A stretch of DNA of 64,000 nt from JACVRW01 sp963819635 (GCA_963819635.1 CAWFWX010000003.1:682001-746000); one strand, 5' to 3'. Counted from the first letter of the stretch, positions 16,566-25,333 are shown. A program made the numbers and translations. The notes: a model not told the origin generated them from the sequence alone.

Positions 16566-17948
16566 CTAGCCCTCCTGCATCCGGGTGGTCACAGGCATGG
16601 TCACCGGCTGTGGCCTGCGCGGAGGCCAGCCCTGCGGCATCGTCGGCGGCCGGTACTCGGAGCCGGGCACCGGCATGAACGCCTCCGGGTAGCCCCACAT
16701 GCCGTGCTCGACGATGTCGAGTCCGTACCGCTCCTCCTCTGGCGCCACGCGCAGGCCGTAGGTCTTCTTGATCGCCCAGAAGACCAGGTAGCTCACGCTG
16801 AACACCGTGGCGAACGCCGCCGCCACGCCGAGTCCCTGCACGGCGAGCTGGTGGAAGGAGCCCGTGTAGAAGAGCCCGCCGTCGCCGATGGCGTTGAGCT
16901 CGGCCAGCCGCGGGCTCGTGAAGAGGCCGCACGCCAGCGTGCCCCAGATGCCAGCGATGCCGTGGGCCGAGAGGGCGCCCACCGGATCGTCGAGCTTGCG
17001 GTCGATCGCGATGATCGCGCCGACCACGATCATCCCGGCCACAAAACCGATGATCGGGGCGGCCCAGTACTCCACGTAGCCCGACGGCGCCGTGATCGCG
17101 ACCAGGCCGGCGATGGCGCCGTTGGCGCTCATCCCCATGTCGAACTTCTTCGTGATCACGTAGCTGATCAGCATCGCGCCGAGCACGCCCATCGCGGCGC
17201 CGAGCTGCGTGACCACCACCACGTCGGCGAAGCGCAGCCCGATCGCGCCGAGCGTCGAGCCCGCGTTGAAGCCGAACCAGCCGAACCACAGGATCAGCAC
17301 CGCCAGGCCCACGAGCGGCATGTTGTGCCCGGGGATGGCGTTCGGCTTGCCGTCCTCGCCGTACTTCCCGTGACGCGGGCCGAGCAGCAGCAGCGCCGCG
17401 AGCGCGCCCGTGGCGCCGATCAGGTGCACGACGGTCGAGCCGGCGAAGTCCTGCATGCCGAAGTTGGCCTGGAGCCAGCCGCCGCCGAAGATCCAGTGGC
17501 TGATCACGGGGTAGATCAGCGCGCTGAACACCACCGCGTAGATCAGGTACGCGCCGAACTTGATCCGCTCGATCGTCGTGCCCCAGACGATCGCGAGCGA
17601 CACGGCGCAGAACACGAACTGGAAGAAGAACTTCGCTGGAACCGCAGCCTGGGAGAACTCCATCGCGGGGAACATCGACGGGTCGGTCGTGCCGAGGAAG
17701 GTGCCCTCGGTTCCCGCGAACCAGCCCGCGCCGCCGAAGGCGAGGGCGAATCCGACGGCCCAGTAACAGAGGGCCGCGATCGAGAAGTTCGCGAGGATCT
17801 TCGGCACGATCGTGCCGGCGTTCTTCATCCGCGAGAAGCCGACCTCGAGGAAGAGGAAGCCGACCTGCATGAGCATGACGAGCACCGCGGCGACGACGAC
17901 CCAGGTCGTCTCGATCGCCGGGATGGCGTCCTTGAGAGTGGGTTCCAT
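16566..17948 (-). CDS. amtB: Ammonium transporter Amt
   Basis: Eleven-helix channel that takes up ammonium; 460 residues from the ATG at 17948, where the sequence reads MEPTLKDAIPAIETTW. The family signature FAGSTVVHLIGATGALAA carries the first pore histidine and LSAHGIAGIWGTLACG the second, and GFNAGSTLGA is also conserved. A cytoplasmic tail of about 60 residues (EEERYGLDIVEHGMWGYPE) is of the kind contacted by P-II. The P-II gene follows after four bases. Upstream, GACTAT ends seven bases before the ATG and may be a leaderless -10. No clear GlnR box was recognised in the 81-base gap to the preceding gene. Confidence 0.95.
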   Translation of the reverse strand: MEPTLKDAIPAIETTWVVVAAVLVMLMQVGFLFLEVGFSRMKNAGTIVPKILANFSIAALCYWAVGFALAFGGAGWFAGTEGTFLGTTDPSMFPAMEFSQAAVPAKFFFQFVFCAVSLAIVWGTTIERIKFGAYLIYAVVFSALIYPVISHWIFGGGWLQANFGMQDFAGSTVVHLIGATGALAALLLLGPRHGKYGEDGKPNAIPGHNMPLVGLAVLILWFGWFGFNAGSTLGAIGLRFADVVVVTQLGAAMGVLGAMLISYVITKKFDMGMSANGAIAGLVAITAPSGYVEYWAAPIIGFVAGMIVVGAIIAIDRKLDDPVGALSAHGIAGIWGTLACGLFTSPRLAELNAIGDGGLFYTGSFHQLAVQGLGVAAAFATVFSVSYLVFWAIKKTYGLRVAPEEERYGLDIVEHGMWGYPEAFMPVPGSEYRPPTMPQGWPPRRPQPVTMPVTTRMQEG

Positions 17949-18029
17949 GACCGGAATAGTCGATTCGGCGCGCCGATCCGTCATGCGCCCGGCGTACAGG
18001 ATTAGCCGGGCTGGCTTTGTACGGCTGTA

Positions 18030-18482
18030 CTACTCGCCGAGCGAGACCACGCGAGCGCCGGTGCAGCGCGCCAGCTCGCGCGGGTTCACGCAGAAGAGGC
18101 TGTGGGGGTCGCCGGCGGCGGCCCAGACGCGCTCGTGGCCCATGAGCGCCTCGTCGAAGAGCACCGGCAGGTCGTGCCCGAACGGCGGCACGCCGCCGAT
18201 CGCAAAGCCGGTGGCGGCCCGGACCTCGTCCGCCTGAGCCTGGCGGACCTCGGCGACGTCGAGGGCGTCGGCGACCTTGTCGGTGTCCACCCTGTGCCGC
18301 CCTGAGGCGACGCACACGACCGGATCGCCGTCCGCCACGAACACGATCGACTTGGCGATCTCGGCCTCCTGGCAGCCGACAGCGGTCGCGGCGTCCGCGA
18401 CAGTGCGAGTCGAGGCCTCGAGACGCTGCACCTGCACCTCGATCCCCAGCTCGCGGGCGCAATCCGCGAGCCTGTCCCTCAC
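18030..18482 (-). CDS. YbaK/EbsC-type aminoacyl-tRNA deacylase
   Basis: Stand-alone editing domain of 150 residues that should hydrolyse mischarged aminoacyl-tRNA (Cys- or Ala-tRNA-Pro in characterised relatives). Motifs: AEIAKSIVFVADGDPVV with the family lysine, ASGRHRVDTDKVA, ATGFAIGGVPPFGHD (the GxxPxG loop) and the end segment FCVNPRELARCTGARV. The GTG start overlaps the stop of the acyltransferase gene upstream (GTGA), so it is expressed with it. The prolyl-tRNA synthetase at the left edge of the window already contains an internal YbaK editing domain, so this would be a second layer of quality control. Confidence 0.87.
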   Translation of the reverse strand: MRDRLADCARELGIEVQVQRLEASTRTVADAATAVGCQEAEIAKSIVFVADGDPVVCVASGRHRVDTDKVADALDVAEVRQAQADEVRAATGFAIGGVPPFGHDLPVLFDEALMGHERVWAAAGDPHSLFCVNPRELARCTGARVVSLGE

Positions 18483-19912
18483 ACTCGCACCGCCTGGCCG
18501 GAGGCCGCCTCTTCGGCGGTGAGCTCGACGCGGGCTTCGGCGGCCAGCTCGGCGAGCGACTCGCGAAGGTCATCGGCGAACTCGTCCAGGTCCCACATGA
18601 GGTCGTAGTCGCCGACCAGTCCGAAGTTGATGCGGCCCGCGTAGGAGAGCAGCGCGATGCCGAGCGCCTGGTTCTTCGCGAGCGGGACCATCGGGAACGT
18701 GTCGATCATGCGCTTGCCCGCGAGATAGAGCGGGATCTGCGGGCCCGGCACGTTCGTGACCACCACGTTGAAGAAGCGCTGGCGCGCCATCACGCGCGAG
18801 GCCTGGCCCATGACCGTGGCGGGCGCGAAGCCGGACAGCTGCGTGAGCACCTGCGCGCCGACGGCCTGGCCGCCCGACTTGAGGCCCTTGAGCTCCTCGC
18901 GCACGATGTCGAGGCGTGCCACCGAGTCCTGGCACCACACCGGCAGCGGCGCCATCATGGCCGCCACGCGGTTGCCGAGCGCACCGCGCTCCACGTCCGC
19001 GCGCACGCTCACCGGGACCATGGCCTTCAGCTCGAGGCCGTCGGTGTCCTGGCCGCGCCGGCGCAGATGCTTCCCGAGCGCGCCGGCGACCGTCGCCAGC
19101 ACCACGTCGTTGACGGTGCCGCCCAGCTCGTTCTTGATCGCCTTGACGTCGGCGAGGTTGACGCGCACCCAGTTGAAGCGCCGGTGCGGGCCGATCGGCT
19201 TGTTGTAGGGGGTGGAGGGAGCGGGGTTCAGCCCGGCCCAGGCCATGGCGCCGACGCCCACGGCCGCGTCGCGCAGGCCCTCGGCCACGACGCGCGGCCC
19301 GCGGAGCACGGCCCGGATCGAGCGGGCGATCTCGGCAGGGACGGTCGCGCGCTCGACGATCGCCTCGCCGAGCAGCTGCGCGGCGGAGGGGAGGGGCCGC
19401 GGCAGCCAGCGGCCGCCGGTGTCCGCCGGCGCGGCCGGCTCGGGCGAGGTGTCGAACAGCACCGACATGATGTCCACCCCGGAGATGCCGTCCACGAGCG
19501 CGTGGTGGGTCTTCGACAGCATCGCGAAGCGGTCGCCCTCCAGGCCGTCGACCAGCCAGATCTCCCACAGCGGCTTGTCGCGGTCGAGCTGCTGGGCGAA
19601 CACGCGCCCCGCGAGCTCGCGGAGCTGCTGCTCCGAGCCGGGCGAGGGCAGCGCCGTGGAGCGCACGTGGTAGCGCAGGTTGAGGTGCGGGTCGTCCACC
19701 CACTTCGGGCGGCCCTGGTTGAACGGCACGAACGCCAGGCGCTGCCGGTAGCGCGGCACCAGGCCCAGGCGGCCCTCGATGGCGGTGAGCAGCTCCTCGT
19801 AGGGGGGCGGGGAGCCCTCGAAGATCATGACGCCGGCTACGTGCATGTGGGATGCGGCGTCCTCCAGATGCAGGAACGACGCGTCGAGCCCTGTCAGGCG
19901 ATCAGAGGACAT
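18479..19912 (-). CDS. Wax ester synthase/diacylglycerol acyltransferase
   Basis: Bifunctional WS/DGAT family enzyme (477 residues) that joins fatty acyl-CoA to long-chain alcohols or diacylglycerol, producing storage lipid at the membrane. The catalytic motif HHxxxDG is present as H136-H137-ALV-D141-G142. The N-terminus DRLTGLDASFLHLEDAASHM, the NDVVLATVAGAL segment and VTNVPGPQIPLYLAG are standard. Such genes are frequent in actinobacteria. It precedes the YbaK gene with a four-base overlap. TAGTCT (minus strand, 19924-19919) ends six bases before the ATG, suggesting a leaderless transcript. The preferred acceptor cannot be deduced from sequence. Confidence 0.93.
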   Translation of the reverse strand: MSSDRLTGLDASFLHLEDAASHMHVAGVMIFEGSPPPYEELLTAIEGRLGLVPRYRQRLAFVPFNQGRPKWVDDPHLNLRYHVRSTALPSPGSEQQLRELAGRVFAQQLDRDKPLWEIWLVDGLEGDRFAMLSKTHHALVDGISGVDIMSVLFDTSPEPAAPADTGGRWLPRPLPSAAQLLGEAIVERATVPAEIARSIRAVLRGPRVVAEGLRDAAVGVGAMAWAGLNPAPSTPYNKPIGPHRRFNWVRVNLADVKAIKNELGGTVNDVVLATVAGALGKHLRRRGQDTDGLELKAMVPVSVRADVERGALGNRVAAMMAPLPVWCQDSVARLDIVREELKGLKSGGQAVGAQVLTQLSGFAPATVMGQASRVMARQRFFNVVVTNVPGPQIPLYLAGKRMIDTFPMVPLAKNQALGIALLSYAGRINFGLVGDYDLMWDLDEFADDLRESLAELAAEARVELTAEEAASGQAVRV

Positions 19913-19926
19913 GCCCGAAGACTACG

Positions 19927-20982
19927 TCAGAGCGAAAGGCTGAGCTGATCGTCCGGCAGCCCGCGCGCGTACTGCTCGTCCAGGCCGGCCACGCGCACCC
20001 CGAGCAGCCTTACCGGGCGGCGCGGATCGAGGCGGCGGAGCAGGTCCAGGGCGACGCTTCCGACCGTCTTCTCATCGTTCACGGCGGCGTCGAGGCTGCG
20101 TGCCCGCGTGACCGTCGAGAAGTCGTCGAAGCGGACCTTGATGCCGATCGTGCGGCCGCGCCGCTCCGCCCGGGCGAGCGTGTCGCAGAGCTCGCCTGTG
20201 AGGCGCTCGAGCACCGGCTCGAGGGCGGAGAGCCCGTGGAGATCGTGGTCGAAGGTCGTCTCGCGCGACTCGGACTTCGCTACCCGGACCGTCTCGATCG
20301 TGCGGTCGTCCTCGAAGCGGGCAAGGGCGGCAAGATGGGGCCCGAGGCGTGGACCGAACCAGTGGACGAGCTGCTCGTCCGGCGTGGCGCCGAGGCGGCC
20401 CAGCGTCGCGATTCCGAGCTCGTCGAGCCGTGCCACCGTCTTCGGGCCGATGCCGGGGATCAGGCCGGGCGACGCCTCCGCGAAGCGCATCCGTGCGCCC
20501 TCCGCGGTGAGCTCGAGGAAGCCGTCGGGCTTCTCCGCGTCCGAGGCCACCTTCGCGATCAGCTTGTTCGGGCCGATTCCGACGCTGCAGGTGAGCCCCG
20601 TCTCGGAGCGCACCGCCTCCTTGACGCGCCGCGCGGCGGAGCGGTGCCGGTCGAGGCCGGTGACGTCGAGGTAGGCCTCGTCGAGGCCCACGACCTCCAC
20701 CCGCTCGACGTGGCTGCGGAGCACTGCCATCACCTCGCGCGAGCGCGCCCGGTAGAGCTCGAAGTCGGGCGGGACGAAGACCGCGTCGGGGCACAGGCGG
20801 CGCGCCCGCTCGGCCGGCGTCGCGGAGAAGACGCCGAACCGGCGCGCCTCATAGCTGGCCGTGGTCACCACCGCGCGTGGCCCGCTGCCCGCGACGACGA
20901 CCGGGACGCCGGCGAGCTCCGGCCTGCGCTGGAGCTCGACGCTCACATAGAAGGCGTCCATGTCGACGTGAGCGATCCTCAC
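19927..20982 (-). CDS. dinB: DNA polymerase IV
   Basis: Y-family translesion polymerase, 351 residues. The catalytic residues are in HVDMDAFYVSVE and GLDEAYLDVT; TCSVGIGPNKLIAKVASD is the thumb/finger region, and PGIGPKTVARLDELGI is the helix-hairpin-helix. The C-terminus QLSLSL matches a beta-clamp binding peptide (QLxLF-like), so recruitment to the sliding clamp is likely. Start GTG at 20982; a TAACCT hexamer ends seven bases upstream and includes the SDR gene's stop codon. No SOS box is visible upstream, so regulation by LexA is not supported here. Confidence 0.93.
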   Translation of the reverse strand: MRIAHVDMDAFYVSVELQRRPELAGVPVVVAGSGPRAVVTTASYEARRFGVFSATPAERARRLCPDAVFVPPDFELYRARSREVMAVLRSHVERVEVVGLDEAYLDVTGLDRHRSAARRVKEAVRSETGLTCSVGIGPNKLIAKVASDAEKPDGFLELTAEGARMRFAEASPGLIPGIGPKTVARLDELGIATLGRLGATPDEQLVHWFGPRLGPHLAALARFEDDRTIETVRVAKSESRETTFDHDLHGLSALEPVLERLTGELCDTLARAERRGRTIGIKVRFDDFSTVTRARSLDAAVNDEKTVGSVALDLLRRLDPRRPVRLLGVRVAGLDEQYARGLPDDQLSLSL

Positions 20983-20992
20983 GCCGACGAGG

Positions 20993-21688
20993 TTACGTGG
21001 GCTGGTGGATGGGTCGGACGAGGATCTCGTTCACGTCCACGTGCGCAGGCTGGGTCAGCGCGAACATGACGGCGCGCGCGACGTCGTCCGCCTCGAGCGC
21101 GTGGCTGGGCTTGCTATCGAAGAAGGGAGTGTCCACGGCGCCGGGCTCGATCAGCGTCATCTTGATGTCCGTGTCCGCGACCTCCTGGCGGAGCGCCTCG
21201 CCCATGGCGGTCACGGCGTGCTTCGTCGCCGAATAGAGCGAGCCGGGCAGCGCACGCCGGCCGGCGATCGAGCTCGTCAGGATCAGGTGGCCGCGGTTCT
21301 GCTCGCGGAAGTGGCCGAGCGAGGCGCGGATCGAGAGCGCGGCACCGAGCACGTTCGTGTCGATCATCGCCTTCCAGTGCTCCACGGACTCCTCGAGGAA
21401 GCCGCGCTTGGCGCCGAAGCCGGCGTTGGCGAAGTAGGCGTCCATCCGGCCGAAGCGGTCGAGGGCGGCCCGCACAAGCGCCTGCTGGTCGTCCCAGCTC
21501 GTGACGTCGCAGCGCACGGCCAGCGCCTTCTCGTCGCCGCCGAGCTCCTCGGCGAGACCCCGGAGCCTGTCCTCCGAGCGGGCGGCGAGCACGACGCGCT
21601 GGCCGAACTCGACCGCGCGGCGGGCCGTGGCGGCGCCGATGCCGGTGCTCGCGCCGGTGATCACAAGGACGGGTTCGTCGTTCGCCAT
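20993..21688 (-). CDS. Short-chain dehydrogenase/reductase
   Basis: Classical SDR of 231 residues using NAD(P)H; substrate unknown. It shows the nucleotide motif TGASTGIGAATA, NAGFGAK, the catalytic Ser in LTSSIAGRRALPGS and the YSATKHAV pair (Tyr and Lys), and EPGAVDTPFF. I place the start at the ATG 21688 (MANDEPVLVITGAS) because a longer frame would run through the neighbouring divergent promoter. A TAACCT hexamer (21702-21697) ends eight bases before this ATG, overlapping a plus-strand TACGCT that serves the divergent gene. Its TAA stop lies in the probable -10 of dinB, ten bases from that gene. Confidence 0.9.
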   Translation of the reverse strand: MANDEPVLVITGASTGIGAATARRAVEFGQRVVLAARSEDRLRGLAEELGGDEKALAVRCDVTSWDDQQALVRAALDRFGRMDAYFANAGFGAKRGFLEESVEHWKAMIDTNVLGAALSIRASLGHFREQNRGHLILTSSIAGRRALPGSLYSATKHAVTAMGEALRQEVADTDIKMTLIEPGAVDTPFFDSKPSHALEADDVARAVMFALTQPAHVDVNEILVRPIHQPT

Positions 21689-21696
21689 GGGCGATG

Positions 21697-21706
21697 AGGT
21701 TACGCT
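21697..21706. promoter_or_regulatory. Overlapping divergent -10 elements
   Basis: TAACCT (minus strand, 21702-21697) ends eight bases before the ATG at 21688. TACGCT (plus strand, 21701-21706) ends eight bases before the GTG at 21715. Both fit leaderless initiation and share two bases. Confidence 0.45.
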
Positions 21707-21714
21707 GCCCCGCC

Positions 21715-22669
21715 GTGGCGCCCGTCGACCCAACCGCGGCTCGCTTTCCGGCCGTCCCGGCGAAGGCCGGCCACTACGAGAGCTTCTACCTGAAGCTCTG
21801 CCATCCGTCGAAGCCGCTGGGTGCGTGGATCAGGTACACGGTGCACAAGCGCCCCGGCGCGGCGCCCACCGGCTCGCTCTGGTTCACGCTGTTCGAGCCG
21901 AGATGGGCCGCGCGCCGCGAAGCTCACCGTCCCGGGGCCGTCCAGCGGCGGCGCTGACTGGCTGCGAGTGGGGGAGGCGAGGATCGGCGCCGACGGGGCG
22001 CATGGGTCGATCGAGGAAGGGGTCGCCTGGGAACTCGCGCTCGAGGCGGCCGAGGAGCCGCTCTTCCATCTGCCCGCCGCGTGGCTGTACCGGGCGCCGC
22101 TCCCGCGCACGAAGCTCCTGTCGCCGGCGCCGGCGGCGCGGTTCTCAGGCCGCCTGAGCGTGGACGGGCGCACGATCGAGGTCGACGGGTGGCGCGGCAT
22201 GGCGGGCCACAACTGGGGCGCCCAGCACGCCGAACGCTGGATCTGGCTCCACGGGCTCACGAACGACGGTGACTGGCTCGACGCGGCGATCGGCCGGGTG
22301 AGGATCGGGCCGCTCACGACGCCCTGGGTCGCGAACGGCGCGCTCAGCATCGCCGGCGACCGGCACGTGCTGCGGCGCGTGCGCGTGACCGAGCATCCGG
22401 CCAGCTGCACGTTCACGCTGTCGGGGCGCGGCCTCGAGGTGCGCGGCACGGTCGAGGCGCCGCCAGAGCGCTTCGTGGGCTGGGTCTACGCCGATCCGGA
22501 TGGCTCCGAGCACCACGCCGTCAACTGCTCCATCGCCGACATGCGGCTGCAGGTGAGCCGGCGCGGCGGTCCGGCCGCCGAGCTCGTGGTCGCGGGCGGG
22601 GCGGCGTACGAGCTCGGCATGCGCGAGCGCGACCACGGGATCCAGATCCAGCCATATCCCGACGGATGA
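21715..22669 (+). pseudogene. Conserved protein (lipocalin/CrtC-like), frameshifted
   Basis: About 317 residues if repaired. The first frame (about 62 residues: GHYESFYLKLCHPSKPLGAW) stops matching at base 21901. The rest continues in the +1 frame (PRAAKLTVPGPS, then GWRGMAGHNWGAQHAERWIW and FVGWVYADPDGSEH). One extra base after GAGCCG explains the shift, and removal gives ..FEPDGPRAAKLTV... The pattern of a large beta-rich protein with a GHNWG motif recalls hydroxyneurosporene hydratase/AttH-like lipocalin families, but I cannot assign a function. The next gene starts inside its stop (ATGA), so translation of that gene would normally be coupled. A pseudogene or a sequence error are both possible. 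Confidence 0.6.
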
Positions 22670-23049
22670 GGGCCTCCGCGGAGACGATTATCGAGCGTCC
22701 GCGCGAGGCGGTCTGGAAGTGGGCGTCGGACCCGCAGCACTGGCACCGGTGGGAGGACGCACTCGGCGACGTCGCGACGGACGACTACGAGATCGCCGAG
22801 AGCGACCCGCCGCGCCGCCAGGTGGTGCGAGCCGTCTCCGGGCGCTTTCCCTTCGAGGGAACGCTCGAGCTGTTCGAGGACGTGGGCGGCACGCGCGTGC
22901 GGCATACGGTCGACGCCGCGCCCGAGGACGCGCTGGCGCGCTTCCTGTTCGTTGTGGCCCGTCCGGTGGTCCGTCGCGGCATGCGCCGGCGGATCGAGGC
23001 GCAGCTCGCCAGGCTGAAGGCGATGGTGGAGCTCGAGGCCGTGCTCTAG
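22666..23049 (+). CDS. SRPBCC family protein
   Basis: A 127-residue START-like protein: the first strand ASAETIIERPREAVWKWAS, the tryptophan-rich loop HWHRWEDALGD, a central sheet (GRFPFEGTLELFEDVGGTRV) and a C-terminal helix rich in Arg/Leu. It is a ligand-binding fold without a recognisable active site. It begins in an ATGA overlap with the preceding frameshifted gene and converges on pdxH with a four-base overlap. The coupling suggests that it works on the same ligand or lipid as the upstream protein, but that is only an inference from position. Confidence 0.72.
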   Translation: MRASAETIIERPREAVWKWASDPQHWHRWEDALGDVATDDYEIAESDPPRRQVVRAVSGRFPFEGTLELFEDVGGTRVRHTVDAAPEDALARFLFVVARPVVRRGMRRRIEAQLARLKAMVELEAVL

Positions 23050-23621
23050 GGCGCGAGCCGCTCCACAGTCCAGCCGCCGGCGCCGCGCTCGTAGCGGTGG
23101 CGGTCGTGGAGGCGGTTGTCGCGGTGCTGCCAGAACTCCCACGCCTCCGGCTCGAGCCGGTAGCCGCCCCAGTCCTCGCGCACCGGCAGCTCGGCGCCGG
23201 CGTGCTCGCGGTCGAGCTCCTCGACGCGGCGCTCGAGCCACTCGCGATCGGGCACCGGGCGGCTCTGCGGCGACGCAAGCGCGCTCAGCTGGCTGGGGCG
23301 CGGGCGGCTGCGCGCGTACGCCTCGCTCTCGGCTCTGTCCACGCGCGTCACCGGCCCCTCGATCCTCACCTGGCGGCCGAGCGCCGGCCAGTGGAACAGG
23401 AGCGCCGCGCGCGGGTTTGTCTCGAGCTCGTCGCCCTTGCGGCTGGCGTAGTTCGTGTAGAAGACGATCCCGCGCTCGTCCTCGCCCTTCAGGAGGACCA
23501 TGCGCACCGACGGAGCGCCGTCAGGCGTAGCGGTCGCGAGGGCCATGGCCTCGGGCTCGGGCGTGCCCGATGCCCGCGCCTCGCCAAGCCAGGTGCGGAA
23601 CAGCATTAGCGGGTCGTCCAT
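23046..23621 (-). CDS. pdxH: Pyridoxamine 5'-phosphate oxidase
   Basis: FMN enzyme making pyridoxal 5'-phosphate from the pyridoxine or pyridoxamine phosphates. The 191-residue length is usual. Signatures: APSVRMVLLKG, IVFYTNYASRKGDELETNP (FMN/PLP-binding), RQVRIEGPVTRV, AYARSRPRPSQLSALASPQS and the C-terminal EFWQHRDNRLHDRHRYER, which carries the conserved Arg/His substrate residues. The C-terminal block is complete, so it is a true PdxH rather than one of the many short flavin-binding relatives. It is monocistronic: convergent with the SRPBCC gene and divergent from osmC 58 bases away. Confidence 0.94.
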   Translation of the reverse strand: MDDPLMLFRTWLGEARASGTPEPEAMALATATPDGAPSVRMVLLKGEDERGIVFYTNYASRKGDELETNPRAALLFHWPALGRQVRIEGPVTRVDRAESEAYARSRPRPSQLSALASPQSRPVPDREWLERRVEELDREHAGAELPVREDWGGYRLEPEAWEFWQHRDNRLHDRHRYERGAGGWTVERLAP

Positions 23622-23679
23622 GTGCGGGCATTCTGCGGGATGCTTCGGCTCTTACCGATTTTCACCAAGGAGGCCGACG

Positions 23680-24111
23680 ATGCCGAAGCGCACCGCGAAC
23701 GCCCGCTGGGAGGGCTCGCTGCAGGACGGGAAGGGCACGATGCGGATGGCGAGCGGGTCCTACGAGGGCCCGTACTCCTTCCAGTCGCGCTTCGAGGAGG
23801 GCGACGGGACCAACCCCGAGGAACTGATCGCCGCGGCGCACGCCGGCTGCTTCTCGATGGCCCTCTCCGGCGAGCTGGGCCGCGCCGGCCACGACGTCGA
23901 CAGCGTCGAGACCGAGGCCACCGTGCACCTCGACAAGGTCAACGGCGGCTTCGCGATCAAGCGAATCGAGCTGCGAACGCGCGCAAGCGTGCCCGGCATC
24001 GACGACGCAACCTTCCAGGAGCTCGCAGAAGCCGCCAAGAAGGGCTGCCCGGTCTCGCAGGCACTTGCAGCCGTGGAGTCAATCGAGCTGGACGCGGAGC
24101 TGATCAGTTAG
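23680..24111 (+). CDS. osmC: OsmC-family peroxiredoxin
   Basis: Organic-hydroperoxide reductase of the OsmC type, 143 residues, which detoxifies peroxides using two cysteines: one in AAAHAGCFSMALSGEL and one in KKGCPVSQALAAV, the spacing and contexts of OsmC (not Ohr). The N-terminus KRTANARWEGSLQDGKG is also typical. The ATG at 23680 has one of the strongest Shine-Dalgarno sites in the window (AAGGAGG, 23667-23673), unlike the leaderless pattern of many neighbours. The last 33 bases are antisense to the end of the homing endonuclease gene, so that element seems to have come to rest right at this gene's 3' end without breaking it. Confidence 0.92.
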   Translation: MPKRTANARWEGSLQDGKGTMRMASGSYEGPYSFQSRFEEGDGTNPEELIAAAHAGCFSMALSGELGRAGHDVDSVETEATVHLDKVNGGFAIKRIELRTRASVPGIDDATFQELAEAAKKGCPVSQALAAVESIELDAELIS

Positions 24112-25257
24112 GGAGCGCCGCGCCGCCCGATCGGCGAGCCCAGCAGAGCGAAGCGCCTCGTACCAGCCGCCGAACGCCAACGCGATCGTGTCCCGCTTAG
24201 GCCAGTGCCGGTGGACCGTCCGTGCAGCCTCATACGCCGTGCACGTCAGCCGACCATCGACCGAAGCCGCCCACATGCGGAGGACGTCGAGGTGAGCATT
24301 CCGCGCGTCGCCGTAGCCGGGATTAACCGGAAGTGGCTCAGTCGGCGGGGCGTACCGGGTGGCCTCTGCAAGAGCGCGACGCGATGACGCGACAACGCTC
24401 TCGTCGACCGGCCCGCGCGCGAGCTTCGCGAGCGAGACAGCCTCGGCACCAGGGCGCCACGCCCGGAACTGGCGATGCTTTCGCCCGAGCAAGCCGCCAC
24501 CGTCGAGCAGCGCAATCGCTCGCAGGACGTCTCGCGCACCAGTCACGTGCCACACAGCCCCCGGCGACCACGGCTCCGGGACCTTCACGTCACGGACACT
24601 GCCAATCTCGAATTCATCGCGGAACGCCTCCAGAAGGGGACGGTCGTCCCGCCGCAGCTTTATGACAACTCGAGCGGCGCGCGGACCTAGCCCGAAGGAG
24701 CCTTCACCGGAGAAGAAGCCGGCGAAGTAGAACGGCGCGTACGAATCGCCCATGGCCGGCGGGCTGGCTCTAGCGGGGTCCCGATAGATCCGCTCGGCTT
24801 TGAGCTGTGTGGCGAGCCAGGCCAGCCGCTCGTGTCCGCCCGGCCCAGCGCCGTAACGGCGGGCAACCCACAGTCCGACGGCCTCCCGCCAGATCTCGTA
24901 CTCAGCGAGCTTTCGGCCGCGGAGAGGATGTACATCGAGAAGACAAGCGAGCCGGGCGCATTCGAGCTTGCTTGAGATGTCCCAGCGAACTTGCGGCCGT
25001 GACCCAGCCCGTGCTCGAACCTGGCCCAGATGGCCGATGCCAAGCTGGCGGTGGTACGCAATGAGTATGTCTCGATCGTCGTCGCGGAGTTTGACCGAGC
25101 ACAGACAGCGCCAACCAACACGATTGTTCGGTACGACGGCGAAGTAGCCCTCCGCATCGAGCAGGCCGGCGAGTCTGTGTCCGTCGGCCGCGCCGACGCC
25201 CGGGGCAGCGGCCATCCTTGCCTCGACTTCCGCTTCACCGCCGGGTCGCCGTGCCAT
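24079..25257 (-). CDS. Free-standing LAGLIDADG homing endonuclease
   Basis: A 392-residue protein with two LAGLIDADG helices: LAGLLDAEG (29-37, acidic E36) and FAGFFSGEG (178-186, E185), the pair that forms both halves of the active site in single-chain meganucleases. Each is followed by a DNA-contacting beta region (for example WRCLCSVKLRDDDRDI; ARVVIKLRRDDRPLLEAF). The C-terminal 60 residues (HRHWPKRDTIALAFGGWYEA) resemble homing-endonuclease-associated repeats that help bind DNA. It is not inside an intein, and no group I intron was recognised: it lies between osmC (33-base tail overlap) and a DivIVA gene. Flanking and internal DNA looks less GC-rich than its surroundings, in keeping with transfer. 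ATG 25257 is used; a second ATG at 25215 is possible. Confidence 0.82.
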   Translation of the reverse strand: MARRPGGEAEVEARMAAAPGVGAADGHRLAGLLDAEGYFAVVPNNRVGWRCLCSVKLRDDDRDILIAYHRQLGIGHLGQVRARAGSRPQVRWDISSKLECARLACLLDVHPLRGRKLAEYEIWREAVGLWVARRYGAGPGGHERLAWLATQLKAERIYRDPARASPPAMGDSYAPFYFAGFFSGEGSFGLGPRAARVVIKLRRDDRPLLEAFRDEFEIGSVRDVKVPEPWSPGAVWHVTGARDVLRAIALLDGGGLLGRKHRQFRAWRPGAEAVSLAKLARGPVDESVVASSRRALAEATRYAPPTEPLPVNPGYGDARNAHLDVLRMWAASVDGRLTCTAYEAARTVHRHWPKRDTIALAFGGWYEALRSAGLADRAARRSLTDQLRVQLD

Positions 25258-25318
25258 CAGGGATTTCGAACTTGGTAGTCATAACGACTCTTATCGCAGA
25301 CGCGTTTTCGCGCATTGA

Positions 25319-25333
25319 TCGAACGCATGTTCG
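25319..25333. promoter_or_regulatory. SOS-box-like LexA operator
   Basis: TCGAACGCATGTTCG matches the Gram-positive/actinobacterial LexA box (CGAAC-RNRY-GTTCG) at every defined position. It lies 62 bases upstream of the homing endonuclease start and about 100 bases upstream of the DivIVA-domain gene, so which gene it controls is open; the endonuclease is closer. LexA binding is inferred from the motif only. Confidence 0.6.
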
